In this document: positions 58,441 to 64,000 of the stretch, in pieces | How positions within the stretch are numbered: the stretch's first letter is position 1 | Layout: every line of letters starts with the position of its first letter | Assembly: GCA_009760855.2 (NCBI GenBank) | Contig: WPIO01000036.1 | Location: 3,554,501-3,618,500, forward strand | Reading direction: 5' to 3' | Source of the DNA: Cristatella mucedo | Taxonomy: Eukaryota > Bryozoa > Phylactolaemata > Cristatellidae | Length of the DNA stretch: 64,000 bases | The notes under the pieces: model-generated | What the model was told of the DNA's origin: nothing | Database searches by the model: none | The model's input: only the letters and a program-made list of their open reading frames with translations | Program-made: the position numbers and the translations under genes

Positions 58441-59480
58441 CACAATGCCCATTGCGTGCAATCTTTGCTCAGCACAAAGAACCGAACGCGACCGAGCGGC
58501 GCCGCTGCTGCATAACTCGCGGCAAGAGAAGGGGTAACTGAGAGTTCATAGTTCATAGTTCACAACGGGCGGGCAGGCCGGCAGGGCATCGCGCCTGGAC
58601 AAGCACCGATCTTATGCCGTGAACAATCGAGGAAAACTCTGGCTTTGCTTCTACAATATCTCGTTCAAACGCAGCCCGTCTCGTCCCGGCTCAAGCTTAA
58701 TCCGTCAATGCGTAACGACCTCTCGGTCATGTAACTTCGTCTATACTCAGGGGTAGCGGAAGGATATTGCCAGAGATGCGTGAAGCCTTCGCCCTCGATC
58801 AGGACAGTACACACACTGCGGCGGCGTTCACAATCGAGCCGTACGAATCATTTCGGGAATCTTGGCACAAAGTAGCCATCGGGCTATAAGGAAAGAAGCG
58901 AGACACTTGTCAGATATTGCGACCACATTTTTGCTGCTTGTACAGAAGACATTGTGTCTAAGTAAACCGTACTAGCTCCATGTACAGCCCAGACAGGCCG
59001 CTTATTAACGCCGGTCATCGGCAAGATCCGCTACAACCGGTGCAAAAACGAAAAACCGGAAAAGAAAATCATAGCTGTAGGAAAAATTGGAGGCGGCACG
59101 GCGATGAGCAGGCCTCGACGTTCTCAATCACTCTTTTTCAGTAGGCTCCGGTTCAGGCTCCGTCTGTTTGGGTAGTTTTCCACAATAGACTTGCAATGCA
59201 GGTACCTCTATTAATCTGAGGCAGCACTGTCACAGTGTCACAGTCCCATTGTGCGATGAAAAGCGCCCATTTAACGGAAAATCGGATTGGCCTTCGTAGG
59301 CCGAGGCAGGGCGCGAGCGAGCATTCAGTCTGAGAAGCCCGGATCCGTGGAATCGCGTCTGCCGGAGCAAGCATTTTCCAAACCTTAGTTAACCCGGCAG
59401 AACACTTTTTGGGGTTTGACGGATTAAAAACAAATGATTTTCTCTTACAGAAGCGATTGGGCTGGACGAGAAGATCGGTG
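58441..59480. other. No recognised feature
   Basis: Unique-looking sequence with a short AGTTCATAGTTCATAGTTCA repeat at about 58542-58561. Confidence 0.45.
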
Positions 59481-60725
59481 TAGATCAGTGGGAGAGCTCG
59501 GCCGAATGGCGCGAGGCTTCTTCGGGCGGGGAGGGGTAGGGGTGCCTGAGTTCGGGCGGCAGCAGCAGCAGTTGGGCCCATCTCCCATCACCCCTTCGAG
59601 CCTATCCTCTATCAAATCGACGCGCCCACGCGTGGCGTCCGAACTCAGCACGCACTGCCGCTGCACGCGAGCTCACTCGCACTATTGAGCCCTGCTAACT
59701 TGAGCGCCGATCGATTGAACGCCGAGGTCGCCTTGGCAGACGTTGAAGCGTACCCAAGCTCGTAGACAAGAACGAGAACGAGAACGAAAAGGACAAGAAC
59801 GAAAAGTGAATGCCCAGAGGTCCCGAGCGTTCGTTTCAACGTGTAGTCGTTTCGGGATGCCGGCCCTCCGCCACATTTACACCGGAACATTTAGGCGCGC
59901 TTTCGAGTTTGAGTAAGGAAATATGCAAGCCGATCGCCTAGCAAATTACTTTTGCTGGTTAGTAGCCTGTGCTCCCTCGCCTGGGTGCCGGGCCCTATTT
60001 CATTTCCGACTGCAGCACCTGGCCTACATCTCTGTCGGCATAAGCAGTGCAAGCCTCGGTGGACTCTTGAACTGCTGCCTGCAGCGGAATTAACGAGCCA
60101 CCTAATTACGCCGACGTCGGCTTCGTTATCTGCTTCGTTATCGTCGGTCTCTCCAGACATCAACAAGTGCTCACTTCCTTCAGAGCTGAAACTGCAAGTC
60201 TGCGGCGGCCGGCTTGGAGAAGTCATATGCCCTAAGCTTCGGTTAGCCATCTGTACGACCTCGCGGTGCTTGCTCTGCGCTCGCCCGGGGCAGCCGAGGC
60301 CTCTTCCTTCCTCCCTCATTCCTCCCCGCCCCCACCCGCCGCCGCCCGAGGACGCTCGGTCGTCTCCTTTGTCTTCCTCTCGGTGTGAGGCTTCTTCTGC
60401 AGCTCTGTCTGCTAACGACCTCGGCCGCCATCTTGCACCACTGCTGCATCTAGCTGCTTGCGAAACTGCTGCTCGAGAATTCGAAATCAGTCTGCTCAGA
60501 GCTCAGAGCCCTCGCCAATAAGCTGGAGACGGATAAGCAGTGTACATTCCCTAGCTTCTCGAAGCGAATCCGGACATCCGGTCTCGCTTCTGCCATCGCT
60601 GCCATGGGCTGCCGGCGTCGGAGTTGAGTCGTGCCGGATATCGTTAAGCCGTGTCGGATATCGTTAAGCCGTGCCGGATGCTGTTGCTGCTGACCTGCAG
60701 CTATAGTTACAAGCGGGCTGATTTT
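59481..60725. other. GC-rich stretch, no recognised gene
   Basis: The longest frames (59952-60521 plus, 60319-59891 minus) overlap on opposite strands and resemble nothing. A repeat GCCGTG(C/T)CGGATATCGTTAA occurs about three times at 60628-60680. Confidence 0.45.
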
Positions 60726-60727
60726 AG

Positions 60728-60772
60728 CTGATCTAATAGCCTCATTAGTATAGCGGCAGAAGGGCCTCAGGA
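60728..60772 (-). mobile_element. SINE-2 tail
   Basis: GCTGATCTAATAGCCTCATT and AGCGGCAGAAGGGCC only. Confidence 0.6.
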
Positions 60773-60955
60773 CAACTACTCCCCTACTGCCGACTATGGC
60801 TCATCCTTTTCAGCGGTCCTGAGGTGCTACGTCCATGCTACTCATTACCTCAACTGCTCTCTTGACTCTGCTATGCTTCCCACTTTCTTTTCGCTGCGTA
60901 ACGCCCACATAGTCTTTGTGGGTTTGTGGAGTTGCAGACGGAGATACATTCCATT
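60773..60955 (+). mobile_element. LINE-B 3'UTR and end
   Basis: GACTATGGCTCATCCTTTTC, GCTACGTCCATGCTACTCAT, GCGTAACGCCCACATAGTCT and the end GGAGATACATTCCATT; a segment with the TGTGAGTGCG motif is deleted. Confidence 0.85.
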
Positions 60956-61090
60956 GGCGACGGCAATCACCATCAATCCTTTATTGCAGTTGGCAATAAA
61001 GGATTGCCGGCCCCCACGGCAGGATTCGAACCCTCGACCTCGGCCGCGAAGAGCGAGCACATTACCTCCTGGGCTATTCATCGAGGCCTG
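60956..61090 (-). mobile_element. SINE-2 joined to LINE-B end
   Basis: GCGACGGCAATCACCA, then box B complement GGATTCGAACC and CTCGACCTCGGCCGCG. As at 32309, the SINE tail is missing and LINE-B precedes. Confidence 0.78.
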
Positions 61091-61094
61091 CACT

Positions 61095-61860
61095 CATATC
61101 GGGCCAGGCTCATCCAGCACAGCTACAGCCTCGCTGCTGCTGCCACCCGCTTGTTCCCTCTCGAAGGGAGGGGGTGGTGGAGGGAGGGAGGGAGTGTCAC
61201 TCAAGCCAAGGCAGGAGAGAGAGAGAGTTCTTGTCGTCCGTCCGTTCGCGAATGGTAGCGGCTCAAGTCCAACTGGCCGAGAATCTGGGCTGGCAGCAGC
61301 GGTAGCTTCCCTCGGGCCACTCGGGCCACCAGGAGTGCCCGAGACTCCTCCCTTCGAGGGCGCTCTCCTCCCTCTCCTCCCTCCGGCCGCCTGAGCTCCG
61401 CCGCCGCTTGCTCTGTGCGCTGCTGCACTCCTGGTCAGTCTGCCGGCTCCACCGCCTCGCCTCCACCTCGAGGCTCACTCTGTTTGCTGCCGAAGCTATC
61501 ACACACCAAGGCCTACCGAAGCCCGCCGCGAGGCGGCACTTGCACGAGCACGCGCCTCGGCCGAGGAGAGAGAGCCGCAGGTCGGCCTGGCGCCCAGCTT
61601 GGGCTCGCGGCGCGGGAAGAATGGGCGGACGCTTCCGGCCGGCGCTGCATTGCAACAGCATTGCCGGAAGCGTCCGCCGCCCATGCTCAGCAGTGCCCAA
61701 GCCTGAGTGCTCGACGGACGCTTGCTCGACGTCCGTTCGCCGTTCGAGGACTCGAACCCCGCGCCGCCGAATGGGTCGTGACGAGCAGCTCGCGCCTTGC
61801 CTTGCGCTGGGATCCTTCCATCGGCTGACTTCGTCACGGGCGCAGGGCGCTCGATGTGCT
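61095..61860. other. GC- and CpG-rich stretch, no recognised gene
   Basis: Contains an inverted repeat of about 20 bases: GGGCGGACGCTTCCGGC near 61623 and its complement GCCGGAAGCGTCCGCC near 61661. Overlapping frames on both strands resemble nothing. Confidence 0.45.
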
Positions 61861-61864
61861 CCGA

Positions 61865-62040
61865 TAGCGAGCCACTAGGTAAGGGCGGTTGCTTTCACGA
61901 CCTCGTGGTCCCGAGGTCGTGGGTTCGTGGATTCCTGCGGCGGGCGATCCTTTGTCGCCACTGCAAGCGGTGGTAATAGCCGTAAAAGGCTCTTCTGTCG
62001 CTATATAAAAGAGACTGTTAAATCAGCGAGCGTATTTAGC
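61865..62040 (+). mobile_element. SINE-2, complete
   Basis: Head (CTAGGTAAGGGCGGTTGC), the strong inverted pair CACGACCTCG / CGAGGTCGTG, a box B broken by one insertion (GGGTTCGTGGATTCC), body and full tail (GGCTCTTCTGTCGCTATATA, GACTGTTAAATCAGC). Reference copy for the family. Confidence 0.88.
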
Positions 62041-62049
62041 TATTTTATT

Positions 62050-62300
62050 ATTTATCCTCCGTCGACTCTCTTTCCTTTGTAGGGTTCGCGTGGCACGCAG
62101 AGTTTCCGTTGAGTTTCGGCAGTGGGGCAGAGGCTGCATGGTGCCCCCCCCCGTCCGTCCATCACTGGGCTGTAGGCTCGTCGCTGTCTACGATAGTTGA
62201 GTAGCAGACATTCTGCTCGCCTTGCTCTTTTATTGCTGATCCATTGCCATGAAAGACTGGCTGCACAGCACAATGGCCTTCGGAAACCACGGGTTCTATG
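62050..62300 (-). repeat. Unclassified dispersed repeat, copy 2
   Basis: The minus-strand sequence matches 48245-48490: GTCTTTCATGGCAATGGATC, GCGAGCAGAATG, CACTGCCGAAACTCAACGGA and ACAAAGGAAAG. A C/G run (62145-62152) interrupts it. Confidence 0.55.
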
Positions 62301-62975
62301 TGGAAACTGGTGGTGAAGCTCTTTGAAGCTCTTCTGCCGATGCACCTAAATGGCAATAAATACCTTACGTTCTCCCAGGTACGCTGTTCCCTTTAGCTCA
62401 AGGATCTTCAAAGGAAAGCAGGTAGGTAGATTTCCCTTTGAACGACTTTTTTTTTCAACTTCAGCTCAGTGTAACATCTGCACACAGGGCTTACGTACCT
62501 GCATACAAAATCACCGAGGCTGGCGCTGGTACCTGTCTCCACTCGCGTCGGCAGCCAAGGCCATAGCGATCATCGGGTACGGAGAATAGAACCAGCAGCC
62601 GCATCACTGAGAGGTCGAGGACCGACGGCTGAGGGCAGCGACTGCTCTTCGCCTGCGGAGCTGGGATGGGACCTGCACCTGCTGCTGCTGACTGCATTCT
62701 TTGGCCGAGTCAGTGCTGCTTCCCACGGATGAGTAGTGGCCGGGCCATTCAAGCTTAATGCGATTCAGCTTGAAAAACATCGGTGGGAGCTGCTATTTCA
62801 ATTTCTGATGTCGCTTGGCCCAGCCATTGGTGAGGCCCAATCGAGTGATCGGTCCAATAAAAGCTGGCCCGGGGAGCAGCCAGGTGGCTGAGCGCTGCTC
62901 AGGGATTTGGCGACTCACATCAAAGACACTCCATAAGCAGTCTTAGGTGATGATAAGAAGGAGACGAATTCGGGA
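62301..62975. other. No recognised feature
   Basis: Unique-looking sequence with short frames only. Confidence 0.4.
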
Positions 62976-62979
62976 ACTG

Positions 62980-63060
62980 CTTGTTTATTGCCCTGAAGAG
63001 AACTCGATCTCTATCCAGACGATTTGCAACTCCCTGCAAGGGAGTCGATCCCCAAGGGTT
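62980..63060 (-). mobile_element. LINE-A tail, eroded
   Basis: GCCCTGAAGAGAACTCGATC, TCTATCCAGACGATTTGCAA and CTCCCTGCAAGG match the antisense hairpin and 3'UTR with many changes. Confidence 0.5.
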
Positions 63061-63562
63061 CGTGACATGCACGGTATTCAGCAAACTGAAGCGAACAAGC
63101 GAGAATGTGTAAGCCAACTTGAAGACGCTCATGGGCACTGGTTAGTGGGACCTCCGGCTACTAACATGCTGCTGAATCGCACTGCTCTCGAGGATGCAAA
63201 GTTACGAATGACTGCTAATTATGTGACCATGTCAATCATGTGATCATACTACAAGCGGCTGCAGGTGCCAGGCCAGCACAAGCAGCAGCAAACAATGGCA
63301 GTGACGAGCCCAGCAGTTTCGTTCACCGGAGTGTCACCGTGCAGTGCACAGCGAGTAGCACAGCTATGCCCGTGCTGCTGTCACGTGAGTCAAATCGCCG
63401 CCACCGATTCCCAAAGGCATCAAACAAGCGCCCGCCCCTCTCTGTCCAGCTGCTCCCCAGCTGTGCTCCCTTCAGTCACATGCATACAATACCTTCATTC
63501 GAGGGATGCTGGACAGATAACGAACCTGAGCGGCTGTCTGGGTAGCTCTGCTCGGAAAAAAA

Positions 63563-64000
63563 TTGGGTTGGCAACTAAGTTCCAGCCGTCTTTTTTTAAA
63601 TTCCAACATTCAGTATGTCATTAAATTTTTTGGCATGTATTAAATCATTCGAAAGAGGATGTTTTGTTCTTCCAGAATCTATGCTTTTTTGTTTGAGTTA
63701 CTTATTTTCTTTCATTTCAGATCATTGAAATGGAATGGCAAGTTGAGAAAAATGAGCATTTTCGACACCTCCTTTTTGCTTTTAATCAAGGTTCTAAGGC
63801 CGCCAAAGCTGCTCGCGACATTTGTGCCGTGTATGGAGATGGTGCCATAGATGAAAGAACCGCTCGTGATTGGTATGCCAAGTTCAAAAGTGGAAATTTT
63901 GACCTCAAAGACGCACCTCATTCTGGTCGTCCAGTTGAGTTCGATGAAGAGCGATTAAACCAACTTTTGCACGAAAATTCGCATCAAACGACAAGGGAAC
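63563..64000 (+). mobile_element. mariner element, 5' end, leaves the window
   Basis: The terminal inverted repeat-like TTGGGTTGGCAACTAAGTTC begins at 63563, as in many irritans-type mariners. The transposase frame starts 167 bases later and is open to the right edge. A TA target site is not evident directly to the left (GGAAAAAAA), so the exact boundary may be off by a few bases. Confidence 0.88.
63730..64000 (+). CDS. mariner transposase, N-terminal part
   Basis: ATG at 63730 (AAATGG context) opens a frame with no stop to the end of the window, 90 codons. It gives HLLFAFNQGSKAAKAARDIC, then ERTARDWYAKFKSGNFDLKD, then HSGRPVEFDEERLNQLL and HQTTRE. This is the N-terminal DNA-binding unit of mariner transposases: a first helix-turn-helix (about residues 8-60), the W-(F/Y)-x-K-F-x-S-G-(D/N)-F motif, and the GRP linker before the second helix-turn-helix. 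This part would bind the terminal repeats; the catalytic DDD domain lies outside. The frame is uninterrupted, so the copy may be young. The resemblance from memory is to the irritans/Hsmar2-like group. Confidence 0.9.
   Translation, partial: MEWQVEKNEHFRHLLFAFNQGSKAAKAARDICAVYGDGAIDERTARDWYAKFKSGNFDLKDAPHSGRPVEFDEERLNQLLHENSHQTTRE

Overview
The window is nuclear DNA of an invertebrate animal. The reasons are spliced coding exons with GT-AG borders, a CpG-rich promoter region, several retroposon families, tRNA-derived SINEs, a mariner end and long (CT)n, (TA)n and (ATT)n simple repeats. I cannot place it to phylum; a lophotrochozoan such as a mollusc is only a guess. Nothing resembles a bacterial operon, phage, CRISPR array or other cassette-type system.

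Only one host gene is well supported: a solute carrier family 45 member, closest in my memory to SLC45A3 (prostein). Its coding sequence is on the + strand in two exons, 18241-19794 and 26129-26392, joined by a phase-0 intron of 6.3 kb and giving 605 residues. Upstream (about 16.28-18.1 kb) is a GC- and CpG-rich stretch with three perfect TGACGTCA palindromes and a run of 22 G; a short 5'UTR intron (18086-18174) is plausible.

The rest is mostly repeats. My working names are as follows. LINE-A is a CR1/L2-group non-LTR retrotransposon with an AP endonuclease and a reverse transcriptase, ending in (ATT)n. Subfamily A1 has a tail reading GCGCTTTATCAAGTGC; subfamily A2 has a tail reading GCGCTATACAAATG. 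LINE-B is a related element with a different 3' UTR that ends in short ACATT or ATAC repeats. SINE-1 is tRNA-derived and carries a LINE-A2-like 3' tail. SINE-2 is tRNA-derived and ends in CTGTTAAATCAGC. The best LINE-A copy lies at 5491-8370, with one nonsense codon in the reverse transcriptase and a few lesions in the endonuclease. About 25 other LINE-A pieces, eight LINE-B pieces, about eleven SINE-1 pieces and about nine SINE-2 pieces are scattered through the window, often nested or in inverted pairs.

Region by region: 0-2.7 kb is a mosaic of inverted LINE-A fragments. 3.7-4.65 kb is a broken repeat-associated gene on the - strand. 5.5-8.4 kb is LINE-A1. 10.0-11.65 kb is a compound CT-rich micro/minisatellite. 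11.7-15.05 kb holds three LINE-A fragments. 16.3-26.4 kb is the SLC45 locus with a SINE-rich intron. 28.9-36.5 kb is nested LINE/SINE debris. 38.9-40.3 kb is a broken hAT-type (ZBED5/GTF2IRD2-like) transposase. 40.3-54.4 kb is more LINE/SINE material and microsatellites. 54.8-62.0 kb holds GC-rich stretches without a recognisable gene. From 63.56 kb to the right edge is the 5' end of a mariner element with an open transposase reading frame that leaves the window.

The main biological theme is interplay among repeats. SINE-1 and LINE-A share a 3' terminal hairpin, which suggests SINE-1 is copied by the LINE-A machinery. A (GA)n tract has grown inside a LINE tail, TA tracts sit at SINE-1 tails, and one LINE sits between two GA-rich tracts. 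All similarity statements come from memory of protein families and from comparing copies within the window; no search was run.
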